Assembly: GCA_034770075.1 (NCBI GenBank)
Contig: CM068384.1
Span: 97,180,720-97,244,719 of the forward strand
Direction: 5' to 3'
Source of the DNA: Aralia elata
Taxonomy: Eukaryota; Streptophyta; Magnoliopsida; Apiales; Araliaceae
DNA: 64,000 bases
Shown here piece by piece: positions 23,801 through 35,800 of this stretch. Made by a program: the position numbers and the translations under genes. Under the pieces are notes generated by a model, which worked only from the letters and a program-made list of their open reading frames with translations, had not been told where the DNA came from and ran no database searches. Each line of letters begins with the position of its first letter. Position 1 is the first letter of the stretch.

Positions 23801-24660
23801 ATGTGATGGTTTGGTAATTAATTTACCTTAAGAATAAGCACTACATGGATAATCAGTAGGTGAAAGAATCTTCTGGTTCTTTAAGGGATGTCCATGAGAG
23901 TTTTCAATAATTCGACGCATCATTATTGATCCTGGATGACCAAGACGATCATGTCAAAGCATAAAAATCTTTGGGTCTGAACACTTCTGGTGTATTGCAA
24001 CATTTGTTTCAACTATTCTCATTGTAGTATAATATAACCCAGAAGAGAAAATAGGCAGTTTTTCTAGTATGAGCTTCTGGCCCGATACTATTGAAGTAAT
24101 ATAAAGAAATTCTTCACTGCTTTCGTTATTAGTTTCAACATGATAACTATTATAACGTATATCCTTAAAGTTGAGTAAATTTTGGCTTGACTCAGTAGAA
24201 TACAAAACATTATCAATACAAAGTTTTGTGCCTTTTAGCAACATTATAATCACTCTTCCAGAGTTTTCAATTATAATCGCTCTTCCAGAGCCTTGATTAA
24301 GTTTGATGAATAATCGCTCTTCCAGAGCTTTCAATTAAGTTCAATGAACCCGATATGGTATTGATATTGACTTTGCATAATTTTAAATATCATTCTATAT
24401 GATAATCGCTCTTCCAGAGCCTCTAATTACCAGTAGGACTCATACATCTTCATATATGTAAAACATAAATTAAACTTTATTACTTGAAGCATAAATGAAA
24501 CATATCAAAATAAAAATATTTATTCCTTTTCCCTTTTTTTTATGGAAGTTTGGTACAAATCTATCAAATATTTAGGAGTATGACAGGTACGTGACCAATG
24601 ACCTTCCATTCTATACCTATGACCATGACCATAATTTCCTCTATATTTATCAAATGAGGT
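20845..24660 (-). pseudogene. Copia gag-pol polyprotein remnant
   Basis: Frames on the minus strand read, in order: a Gag end with a zinc-knuckle remnant (GHWSRTCHTPKYL-like, near 24600); a pre-integrase part (23954-24334); integrase (22976-23704, with VLIDASTRWSH-like start and IRLDNAGEFTSQ); reverse transcriptase (21579-22190, with LYGLKQ and YVDDLN, the copia YVDD catalytic box); and RNase H (20845-21521). Stops and frameshifts separate these pieces, so no full polyprotein can be made. Around 24248-24415 the phrase ATCGCTCTTCCAGAG occurs four times, a local expansion within the pre-integrase region. Confidence 0.88.
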
Positions 24661-25456
24661 TCCATTCACTTCAGAAAATGGAGTAGAACTGGTCGAGCGA
24701 GATTGATAGTTTTTATTTTATAGCAAAAACTCATTATTTTGTTCAGCCACTATAAGACACGATATCACTTCAGGGAACATAGTTTCCTCTATCGCTTCAG
24801 AAAATATTTTGTGAACTTATGCTCTCGATATTGCTACTGCAGGAGCATATTTGAGGCATTAAATGTAGTAAATGAATTCATCAATGATTTTTTTTTTCTT
24901 CATGGAGATGATATCAAATAAAATTTATTGATTTTTTGCATGATCCTGCAGGGATGCATGATTGTCAACCTTAATTGTATCTTCAAGATTCTTTGCCTCT
25001 AAATAAATCTCAACATCAAGAGTCCATCACAAGTAATTCATGCTCGATATATCAAGGACAGTAAATTCAAGTTTTGTAAGTTGACAAACAAATAACATGC
25101 AATTTTCTAACAACTAGTATACTTAAGCAGTAACACAATTATCAATGTTTGCATTATTAATTTTTAATTCAAATTTTGCAAACTCAGATATATATATATA
25201 TATATGTAGACAAATAAATATATCCTCAATTAGTATTTTAACCAATTGTAATCTCAACAAATATTTTCACAAATAATAAAAAAAAATAGATAATAGGACT
25301 TATCTGTGATGTAGGATGGTTGCTTATCAGATTTTGGTATGAGCCTATGTGGGATAACATTTGCGGATCCATTGACAGAAATAACCTTTGGTGTTTGAAG
25401 AATCATGGGAGAACAACTTCCTTTCCTCAGTTGGTTAGAAATTCGTGCTGATAACG

Positions 25457-25791
25457 TGTTGTGAAATGATAGATAAAACAAAATGTATATCAATAAAATG
25501 TATATTGATAAACTCTTGTATTTAAGTGGTCATCCACAATACTTTTGATATCTCTCTAATTTCTCGGATGAGTGTGTTACATTACTCATTTGCCATTTCG
25601 TATTACATGTAGCTTATTCAATCACATTTTAGAATGGAGGATATAGACATATATATAGCACATGTTAATCTACCGAATATGAAAGGATTTGCCTTTTAAT
25701 TTTCTTGTGGGCTCCACCATTTGCAACCTTTCGAATTCTCAGCCTTTTCATCTTCCAATCCTTTCACATTCCAATCACTTTATTTCTAACA
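25457..25791 (-). repeat. 5' LTR of the copia element
   Basis: 335 bp partner of the left LTR. The inner edge leads into ACGTTATCAGCACGAATTTC on the minus strand, the primer-binding region usual in this copia group. Confidence 0.92.
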
Positions 25792-26017
25792 ATTTTTTCT
25801 TTTTTCAGTGAGATAGATTTTCTCTTTACTTAGTAGCTTTCTCATTTTATCTTCAAGTTTTGCTATCCTCCCCACTAATCTACCGTCCGTTAGAGGTTAG
25901 TGTTGGTTTGTATGGTTTATAGTTTTAATGATGGCAACTGGGTTTTTGTAGTGCTTTCATGTTGTTACAGATTTAATTGAAGTGAGGTGCTGAAAGTTTT
26001 CAAGGAGCAATGACTAA

Positions 26018-26386
26018 GACAATCTCCAGCAGGTGGACTATCCCGTGGACTATATTTAGTCCATATGATATCATCAAATGTTTTTTAGTCTTTAATCCTT
26101 CCGGCAGATGGAGTATCTTGTGGATTATAATATAAAAAGATTAAAATAATCAATGAATTCAAAAAAACTGATTCTCTTTCTTCTTCTTCTTCATCATCAT
26201 CCCCACCCTTCTCATTAAAATATATTAAAAATTATAGTCTACCAAAATCAAATTCCTTGATATAGTCTTTTGGATCCATCAAAAAATCTTCTAGACTATA
26301 TTTAGTCTAGCTGCCGGAGAGGAAGCATTAGTCCTAAACTATATTTAGTCTAAGATTGAAGTTTTAGAATCTTGCAGGAGATGCTC
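26018..26386. mobile_element. PIF/Harbinger-like MITE (about 370 bp)
   Basis: Ends are inverted: GACAATCTCCAGCAGG on the left and the complement of CTTGCAGGAGATGCTC on the right. Both are flanked by TAA (26015-26017 and 26387-26389), the usual 3-bp Harbinger target. The interior has repeated GGACTATATTTAGTCC-type palindromic words. No coding capacity. Confidence 0.65.
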
Positions 26387-27492
26387 TAAAAGCTACAGAA
26401 TAGTTGCTGGAATCTCAAAGTGCAAGGCATGGAGACAAAACTATTTTTATCTGGCTAGTTTTTATCGAAACAGATTTTGTTTTGGAGATAACAAAACTTT
26501 TATCTTTTAAAGATAACTTGTTCCTAACTGTGTGCCAAACAATTTTTCTCTAAAACAATGTATAATTATCCTGTTTGCAATTTTTAAATAATGTCAGTGT
26601 CAGATTATGTTTAGATAAAATCTTTTCATATCTTTTGCAGGATTTAGTTTTTTCAAAACTGATTTCATAAGTTGAGTTTTAAAACTAACCGTTGGGACTT
26701 ATTGCTTATAAATAACAGTTCTCATACTGCTGAAAATACAACTGTTTTATCAAAATTGATATAATCAGAGAATTTTCTAGCAATTAAAAGTGCCTTGTTC
26801 TTATATTGTTCTTGCTGAAAATATTTAGACCTCATTTGTAGGTAATTTTATTCATTCACTGAAAATTGTAAACAAGCTTTGTAAGCTTATATATAAAAGT
26901 CAATTACTTAATTCTATTTTTTTAGAAATAATATAACAAGTCATATATAATCCGATTTCTTTGGGAAAAGAATAATATAAAAAACCTAATAAGCTTTTAA
27001 GGCATTCTGGTAGAAACAGGGACAAATTAAGCTTATAAAAGTCTATTAATTGCATTAATTAAAACAAATAAAAATCACATCAATTTTAAATTGCAAACTT
27101 TCATTAATTGATTAAAAATAAATTAAAAGAGACTCTTTTTGTATCACAGAGAATAATAAAGATATTTTTCGGGTTTTGGTTTCAACAAAAGCCATAAATG
27201 TATATATAAAAATTATTGTCACGTGCTCATAATTTTTGTCATGTTAATATCAATTGCGTTAACGTATACCAGTTTTAAATTTAAAAATTTATACACAATG
27301 GATGGAGCTTTTCACAAAATTATTGCAAGATATTCTATGACCCACACAATCATATTTTTCTTGGTTATATGTTGGTGACAATAAACACTTTTGGAGAAAC
27401 TCTAGCTGTGGATGTATGTATGTGACACCTAATACATAACTACTACTATCCACTACTAACATTGGTTGGACAAACTGAAAAGTTTAACTAGT

Positions 27493-27536
<44 letters not shown>

Positions 27537-27867
27537 TTAATTTTGTCAAATCTGTGTGGTTAAGTTTTTAAATATATAAAGGTTCTTCTTGTTGTGGATA
27601 TCTTTATTTATATTTATAAAATTTTGGTGGTTAGGCTGGTCATGTGATTTATCTGATCTTTTTTTCAGGCCCCTATTTTTATATATACTCGAGCAGAAAG
27701 TAGTCTTGTTTGTTTGCTTTTTAATTTCCACAAAATGTTATGCGTGGATCACGTGTTTGGCTATGTTCTTGGCCCACTCATGAGTTGTCTTTTTGTCTTA
27801 GTTTAATTTTTTCAGTGAATTAGTTTTTTTGAATATATATGTTGTGTCTAAATTTAAGGAGCGGATT

Positions 27868-27932
27868 ATTATTATTATTATTATTATTATTATTTACATC
27901 GGTACGATTTAATTTTGATCACATAAGTTCTT

Positions 27933-27963
<31 letters not shown>
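27868..27963. repeat. Inverted pair of trinucleotide arrays, (ATT)n ... (AAT)n
   Basis: About nine ATT units (27868-27892) and about nine AAT units (27936-27962) lie on the same strand 43 bp apart. They are reverse complements of each other and could fold into a long AT hairpin. Such a pair is unlikely to arise by independent slippage. Confidence 0.8.
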
Positions 27964-28524
27964 TAAGTTTATTATTCATAAAAAATAATTATTTTTTAAA
28001 AAGTCAGCGTCGACAATTGTCTATATTGATAATGAACTAGATTTACTTTTGTCTATCAAAATCTTACGTATGTCTCTGATATCATATTGAAAATAATTTT
28101 TGTATGTTAGATTTGAGTTCATTTTATAAAATTAATGTGGTATCAAGGTGAGTCTATTTTTGAGATACTTGAACAATATTCTTATTGTCTTTTCATTTCT
28201 ACTACACTTGCAGTCTATTTCTTAATCGTCAAAAAAGTTTTCATTTTAATTATTAACCACTTTTCAATTGGGCCAAAAATTATCATTTAATTATTAACCG
28301 ATTGAGGGGCATATAACTTATCTCAGATAGCAACTTGAGAAAGTTTGTATCTATATCCATATTATCTGTATTCCTTTGGTGTAAACAATTTTGGTGAAGC
28401 CATTTGGCTTCCCAAAACGCCCCTCACATTTTGTTGTAATTCTTATTTTATTCTTTTTATATTAATTATTTTTATTTAGTCTTGCAAATTTTATAAAATT
28501 CTTATTCTACCTCACATAAATTTA

Positions 28525-28556
28525 CACACGCAGCGCGTTTGTCATCGGATACTAGT
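28525..28556 (+). mobile_element. Helitron-like 3' terminus 1
   Basis: A small GC-rich hairpin (ACGC-AGC-GCGT) lies about 15 bp before CTAG followed by T, the arrangement of plant Helitron 3' ends. The upstream 100 bp resemble the sequence before terminus 2. No 5' TC end was identified. Confidence 0.4.
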
Positions 28557-28751
28557 ATATTATAAAACGTTCATGAGGCTTCCTCCACAAGTTTGATAAT
28601 TTTGTGTTACACTTTTTTCCTTTTTTACTTTTTTACCCCTACAACTTTAGATAAATTACTATTTTGTTCTTTTTGATATTAATTTTTATATATCTTTCTA
28701 TTTACTCCTCTAAATTTTATAAATTTTTTATTTTATCACACATAATTTATA

Positions 28752-28780
28752 CACGTAATGCGTGTGCGATAGTCACTAGT
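28752..28780 (+). mobile_element. Helitron-like 3' terminus 2
   Basis: The hairpin ACACG-TAATG-CGTGT is followed about 11 bp later by CTAG and then T. The upstream sequence (ATTTTATAAA, TTCTTATTTTA-like, CACATAA, TTTACACACG-like) parallels terminus 1, so the two look like related ends 225 bp apart. Confidence 0.4.
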
Positions 28781-29914
28781 AATATATAATGACTAAGACA
28801 AACTCTTCTTACTGATCATTTATTTAAGTTAAAAAACTTGGTATGTTTATATGCAAAATGTAGACCTATTTTATAATCTAACAATTACATTCTTGGGATG
28901 GGTAATCACTCATTTATTTGAGTCACACCAAATACATAAATACATAAATGATGTATGATTGCACCGAGCAAAATTTAGTGATAAAGAATTGGGAGTGATA
29001 TGATTGAAATTAATGATTGTATTTTATTTAAATGGGTAATTAATAATATATTATTTAGAGTAAATCTACAATAATTGAGTTGCTTTTTTCTACTCAATTT
29101 CGAATATTATATTTTATGCATGGTATGGATATTTAATCTAACAAAGTCGTTTGTTTCTTAACAGCAACATAATAAATAAAGAGCATGTGATAGACAGTGT
29201 AGGGTTTATTGTTATTAATGTTATATTCTCATTATTTTAGGTGAAAAAACACAGAAAAAGTAATAAGGAGTGAGACTCAGAGAGTGTTGGAAAAAGTGTC
29301 AATATTTAATCTAACCAGGTCAGTTGCTTTATATTTTATATAGTAATACAAACATGAGCACAGAGAGATAATTAATTTATTTATATATAAGTTACTAAAA
29401 TTTTAATAATTTTATTTATGCTCCAATTTGGGACTGATTCATAACCAAAAATGGGTGTGACCGATTCGAGTCTAATATGTTGCTATACGGCTACATATGA
29501 GTTAGCTGAACCATACTGGCTATGAACTAGAGTCTATAATTACAAAAATGAATGAGCCACCAACTCCTTGACTCAAAAATACTTTTGTTAAAATTTGAAC
29601 ATATGACAAGTATTCACTAAAAGCACTAGTCAAAAACTTGAATTATAAACCTTGTATAAGTACTGCAACTACTTGGGATTCAAATATATTGTTCTATTCT
29701 CTATCTCATTTGTTGTCATATATTTCACCTTATGTATTATTATTTACGTAATTTTTGTTTAGTTATAAATTAATTCTAAATAAAAATAATATATAAAATT
29801 AGGACAACGGATCAGGCAAGAAATATGGCCTCACACGGGTTAATATTATGTAAAACAAAGAAGCAATTAACACTAACTGGTAACTATTACACACTCTTAT
29901 CTCCTCTTCCTCTC

Positions 29915-29922
29915 TATAAATA
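29915..29922 (+). promoter_or_regulatory. TATA box of the P450 gene
   Basis: TATAAATA follows a CT-rich stretch. Its first base is only 42 bp before the ATG at 29957, so the usual 30-35 bp spacing would leave a 5' UTR of roughly ten bases. Confidence 0.6.
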
Positions 29923-29956
29923 CGCATAGAAGTATTTGTAGCCTATACAAGTGAAT

Positions 29957-32763
29957 ATGGGAGTACTACTAGTAGCTTCAATAGTAATCTCAGTTGTTTT
30001 GGTTACAATTGTGAACTTGGCACACAAATTAGTGAATAGGCTATGGGTAAGGCCGAAAAAGATAGAGAAGTACCTGAGAGAGCTTGGGTTTACTGGCAAT
30101 CCGTACAAGTTTTTGCACGGCGATATGAAAGAGTTCTCAAGGATATCACAAGCAGCAATGTCGAAACCCATCGACTTCTCCCATGATATTGGAGCCCGAG
30201 TACTACCATATCAACATCATTTAGTCAAGAAATATGGTATGTTGATGGTCATCATATAGTTATGTTTCCCTTCCCCCCCCCCCCTCCCCCTCCCCCTTCA
30301 GAGTAGAATAACAGTTCCATTTTCAACGAATTTCCAAATGTTTTTTTGAAGAACTTTTTGGTGCATTTCCGACAATCGAATCTGGATTCGATGATGTTAG
30401 GGTTTGGTTAATTGACTGGCTAATTCATAGGAAAGAGTTGTATTTATATAACACAAAGTTGCAACTCGTTCCTATATATATGAATTAACCATGCACTGAA
30501 ATGAAATGACCAAAGTCTAGCTGTACGGAATCTCAGAGATCCTTTATACTTCAGGAAGGAAAATAGAGTTTCACTTCTATAACGTTGGCTGAACACTCAT
30601 ATGATAGATAGATCAGGTCAAGGTGCAGGTGAAGTTATCGCATCATATACCAATATGACAATTTTTTGTTACATTGGTTATAAATAATTTTGCATTTGTG
30701 CTGGTCCATAGAATGCAACATTTACCATAACAAATATAACAAAAAATAATAGAATTTAATAATGATACGTGGTAAAACAACTTCATCCTGAGCGGATCCT
30801 CATATGATGCTCCAAGTTTGGCAAGTTCACTTTTAATAGCAATATTGTCATTTAAATTTAGTTTTAAAGTTGATAACTTTTCCTATAATGAATGGTTATG
30901 TACGTAATTAAAATGGGAATTTCATACTTTGCAGGTAACAACTCATATATGTGGTTCGGAGCAAAACCAAGGTTAAATATCATGGACCCTATGCTAGTTA
31001 AGGAGATTTTATCTAAGCCTGATGAATTTCATAAAGTATACCCAGATCCGGTTGCTGATCTAGTTGTTGGAGGGCTATCGACCGCTCACGGTGAAAAATG
31101 GTCAAGACATAGGAAGATAACCAACCAAGCTTTTAATCTTGAGAAGTTGAAGGTAAATATTAATTACTCTTTAAAAATGCTGAAAATTATAGGACTAAAT
31201 CACAAATTAGATCCTATAGTTTAGGAGTAAAATTTATTTCCACCCCAAACTTTATTTTCAATTAAAAGGACACTAAACTTTTGAGTGTGAAAATAATTTG
31301 CACCATTTGCATTAAAGTTTTGGGTGCAAATTATTTTAATGTAGAGGGTGTGAACTGTGGAGGGTGCAAATTATTTAAGCGCTCAATATTGAAGGTGCTT
31401 TAATTGAAATTAAAATTTTGGAAGGAAATCAAATTTAGGTCGAAACTATAAGGTGTAATTTGTGATTTATTCAAATTATAGTAGTAGTATAGGATAGAAG
31501 ATTCAACAATGTATCAACGAGAAATTTGATTTACAAGAGTACACCTTTAATTAAACAAGTTATGTATTCCATTTTTTGTTGTCTATTACAATTAATGACA
31601 TACTAAACTTAATTGCTATTTTTACCATTTATTCGTTATGTGTCTGAAGGGAACATTACCAGAAATTTATTTGAGCTGTAAAAATATGATCAACAATTGG
31701 AAAACATTAGTCCCAACTAAGGGATCATCAGAAGTTGATGCATGGCCTTATATTGAAATTTTGGCCCGTGATATGATTTCTCGAGCAGCGTTTGGCAGTA
31801 ATTTTGAAGAAGGAAGAAGGATATTTGAACTCCATGAAAAACAAGCTGATCTTGCGTTCCAGTCTATGGGCTCCAGCTATATACCATGGGCGAGGTAATA
31901 CCAAATCGACTCTTTTGATTTTAAAATATAAGATTATTATTAATTTTTGAAAGTTATTTAAAAATATTTTTAAATTCAAAATTGAAATAGTTTTATTTAA
32001 TTTTAGTCACTGTAGTAATGAATATTTTAATTACTATTGTCTCCGTCCTCTAAAGGATGACTTAAAGTATAATATTTCTTTTTTATCCTCAAAAAGATGA
32101 TAATAAGTATCACTCCGTCCCAAATTAATTGCACAATTTTGACCATTTTAAGTCAAATTGACTATTTTTAGAATTAATAATTAAGCATATATAAATATAT
32201 TTCTAAAATTATAAAAATTGGAATTAGTAATAAATTGTATATACTTTCTTTTGGTTATAATCTCTTCACCTATATTTTTGTAAAAATAGTAAAAAAATTA
32301 GTTTTAAAAATAGTCAATTTGACTTAAAAAGGTCAAAATTGTGCAATTAATTTGAGACGGAGGGAGTATATAAAGTAAATGACAAATATGTCATTTATTT
32401 GGATCCTATTATATAAAAATAAAAAGACTCATCAGTAAATATAATTTTGTGAGTCATTAAAGATAAATTTGAAATTTTCTCTACTTTTTTCTCTACTTTG
32501 CTTTTCTAATTTTTGTGCAAAATATTCTTTGAACATCTTTTTTAGGACGAATGAAGTATCTAAAAGGTACTACAATTTGTCGTTTTACATTTTTAAATTG
32601 TGTCATATCAATTAAAATTTAATTCATTTTAAATTGATTTTCAAAATGCCAATAATAATATTTTATATTTTGAAATGGAGGTATTATTTTTTGTGCCACT
32701 AAGAGCATAGTTATTTTTGGGTGGACACTTACCGTTAGACTACCATTTGCTCGCGCGCGCGCG

Positions 32764-32844
<81 letters not shown>

Positions 32845-35800
32845 TCACATGCGGGGTGAATCCGCATACGGGTTTAAAAAAAAATCATTAGCAAACTATG
32901 TTTTCATGAAAAGATACAACCCACTCACTTAAACAGAGGCAAGAAAATAAGGATAAGAAAAAGAAAAGTTAAGGCCACCACCTTGATATTAAGGAGAGGG
33001 AGACTTGAAAGAAGAAGGACAACCTTATATATAGGGTTAATTGCAAATTAGATCGCGAAGTATACACCCTTTTACCATTCGTATCCCGATGTTTAAACGC
33101 TCTCATCCCGCTACCCAAAGTACCATAAAGTAAGCACGATGGACCCTATTCAGATTTTCGGTCAATTTTTTTGCCGGAAAATGGCCACGTGTCATAATTT
33201 AATATTTAAATATTGTTGACCGTATAAATACCGTAGTTGACTTAATTAATTTGTAGAAATACATGTGAAATACTAGATTAACAAAATAAAGGGTAAAAAA
33301 TTCAAACAATTTAGGAATTTCATCAATCTAATTCCATCTCATTCAACAAGCCAAAACATACAACAAATTAGAGCAACAAACCAAAGGGCCTGCTAATTCG
33401 ATCTCATTTCGTTCATCAAACCAAAACAAAGTGAAAATCTCTATCTTCATCTCTTTCATTTTCATTTGATCTTCATCTTCATTATAAACCCAAGGGTCCT
33501 CGAATTATGACGAATTTTTGTGAAAGATCTGAAATATTCAAACTCAGATCTACGATGGATGCGACTAGTTTTGGTCCCGATCACTATGGATGCTTAAATA
33601 AAGGGCTCTATTTGGGTTTGATCTTACCCTTGGTGCTAGATCTGTTATGGGTTTGTTTCTTTGATTTTTCTGGGTTTGGTGTATGAGATAATAGATGGGT
33701 TTGATCTTACGCTTGGTTTATTCGATTGTGGTTTGGAATTTATGGGTGTTGAGATTTCTAAAATTCTGGGTTTGAGTTTTTGGTTCTTCCTCTGCTCATG
33801 AGATTTCTAAAATTTTTGGGTTTGGATTTAGGTTTTTGGTTCTTCCTCTTAGAGAGAGAAAATGAAGTGGGTTTGAGATTTGGCAAATTTTTGAAGATGT
33901 TGAACGAATTAGGACTTTTAGTTTGAGATTTTCAAGCTTGATGAATGGTTACAAGGGAAGAGGATGAATGATTTGGGAATTTTGGATTTTGAATTTTTTG
34001 GTGAGTTCTATGGTAATGGAAGATGATGAAGATGGGGAAGAAGAGGAAAAAGAAAATAAATTAGGTTTGTAAATTTGTAATTTATTATATTAGTAAATAA
34101 AAATGTATTACTTAATCTAATTAATCATGTTTTCAAAGGTTTTATACGGTCAAGTATATAAAAATCTAGTCAAATCGCACTTATACATACACCACCGGAC
34201 ACGTGGCAGTTCCGACCACTTTTTTGGCCGGAAATTACAAAAGGGTCAGTTAGCGGGATGTGAGCGGGATGTGAGCGTTTAAACATCGGGTTGAATGACT
34301 TTTCCTAGCTTATTCCAAAAGGGTCAGTTAGCGGGATGTGAGCGTTTAAACATCCCGGCCAAAAAAGTGGTCACATCCCGCTACCCAAAGTACTGTTAGC
34401 GGGATGTGAGCGTTTAAACATCGGGGTACGAATGGTAAAAGGGTGTATATTTCGGGGTTTAATTTGCAATTAACCCTTATATATGTGTGTTTTATTTGTT
34501 CTAACAGTGCATGGAATAAGCTAGGAAAAGTCATTCCACCCAACCATATAATTTATTTATTTATTATAATATATTTTATTTTTATATTAATAATATTAAT
34601 TAAATTTTTATTAAAAATAATATTTTACTAATTTTAAAATAATTTTAAATTCGCTAAAAAGAGAAGAAGTCTTCTTATTTGATAGGATAATAAACCTTAA
34701 AAGAAAGACTTCTTCTCTTTTTAGCGAATTTAAAATTATTTTAAAATTAGTAAAATATTATTTTTAATAAAAATTTAATTAATATTATTAATATAAAAAT
34801 AAAATATATTATTATAAATAAATAAATTATATTGTTGGGTGGAATGACTCTTCTTAACTTGTTCCATGCACTATCAGAACAAATAAAACACATATATATA
34901 TATAAGGTTGTCCTTCTTCTTTCAAGTCTCTCTCTCCTTAATATCAGGATGGCGGCCTTAACTTTTCTTTTTCTTATCCTCATTTTCTTGCCTTTGTTTA
35001 AGTGAAGTGGGTTGTATTTTTTCATGAAAACATAGTTTGCTAATGATTTTTTTTCAACCCGTATGCGGATTCACCCGCATGTGAAGGGCGCTCTATATAT
35101 ATATATACACACTTTTCGCCCTGAAATGAGAGTATTACATGGATCACTTCCAATATTAACTATAAATCTTATTATATTATTCTTGCACTGACAATGGTTG
35201 ATTTAAGTGTAGGCCTTTTCAAATCAAAGCAAATAGGGAAATGAAAAAACTTAATGGAGAAATGATAGAGCAACTAAGTGGGATCATCAAGAAAAGGGAA
35301 AAGGCACTAAAAATGGGACAAGAAGTTAACAAGGATGACTTGTTGAGTGTGTTAATGGAAGCCACTCGCAAAGAGACACAAGAAGAAGGAACAGGAATGA
35401 CAATGGAAGAAGTAATAGATGAGTGCAAGGTGTTTTATTCTGCTGGAGCAGATTCAAGCGCACGTTTACTTGTATGGACAATGGTATTATTGAGCAAACA
35501 TACAGACTGGCAAGCTCGTGCAAGAGAGGAGGTTTTGCAGGTTTTGAGCAATAAAAAAGAGTTTGATTTTGAAATGCTCAACCACCTCAAAATTGTAAGA
35601 ATATTTCGAGAACTTCATAAATATGCCAATTATTTTGCCTTATATTTAATCTTTATTTTCACTAGATGACAAAACGCTAGAAGCCAAAGTGCAAATTTTT
35701 TTGAATTTCACGAGGGTATATCTATACAAGGAAAATTCTAAGCTGGCTGATTTTTTTCTCCCAAATGAGTTGTACGGTATAACTCTGTAAAAGTTTTAAT

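Larger units (their letters stand above)
20246..25791 (-). mobile_element. Ty1/copia LTR retrotransposon, structurally complete, coding decayed
   Basis: LTRs at 20246-20585 and 25457-25791 are close copies beginning TGTTGTGAAATG and ending TTTCTAACA on the + strand. A 5-bp target duplication ATTTT flanks the element (20241-20245 and 25792-25796). Transcription is on the minus strand: the polypurine tract (AAGGGGGAG) adjoins the left LTR, and a primer-site-like CGTTATCAGCACGA adjoins the right LTR. Order in the minus direction is gag, pre-integrase, integrase, reverse transcriptase, RNase H, as expected for copia. The two LTRs differ by a few substitutions and small indels, implying a moderately recent insertion. 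Confidence 0.92.
26390..29914. other. Intergenic DNA with microsatellites and Helitron-like ends
   Basis: No gene is supported. A TA/CATA microsatellite lies at 27492-27538. Short frames near 27.5-27.8 kb have no family features. The region also holds the paired ATT/AAT arrays and the two Helitron-like 3' ends listed separately. Confidence 0.6.

Noticed and set aside
27589..27783. 64-codon hydrophobic frame and its minus-strand partner
   Set aside because: AT-rich DNA gives hydrophobic frames readily; no codon or family support.
32742..32867. Low-complexity Ser/Leu and Ile/Tyr frame on minus
   Set aside because: Translation of GA and TA microsatellites.
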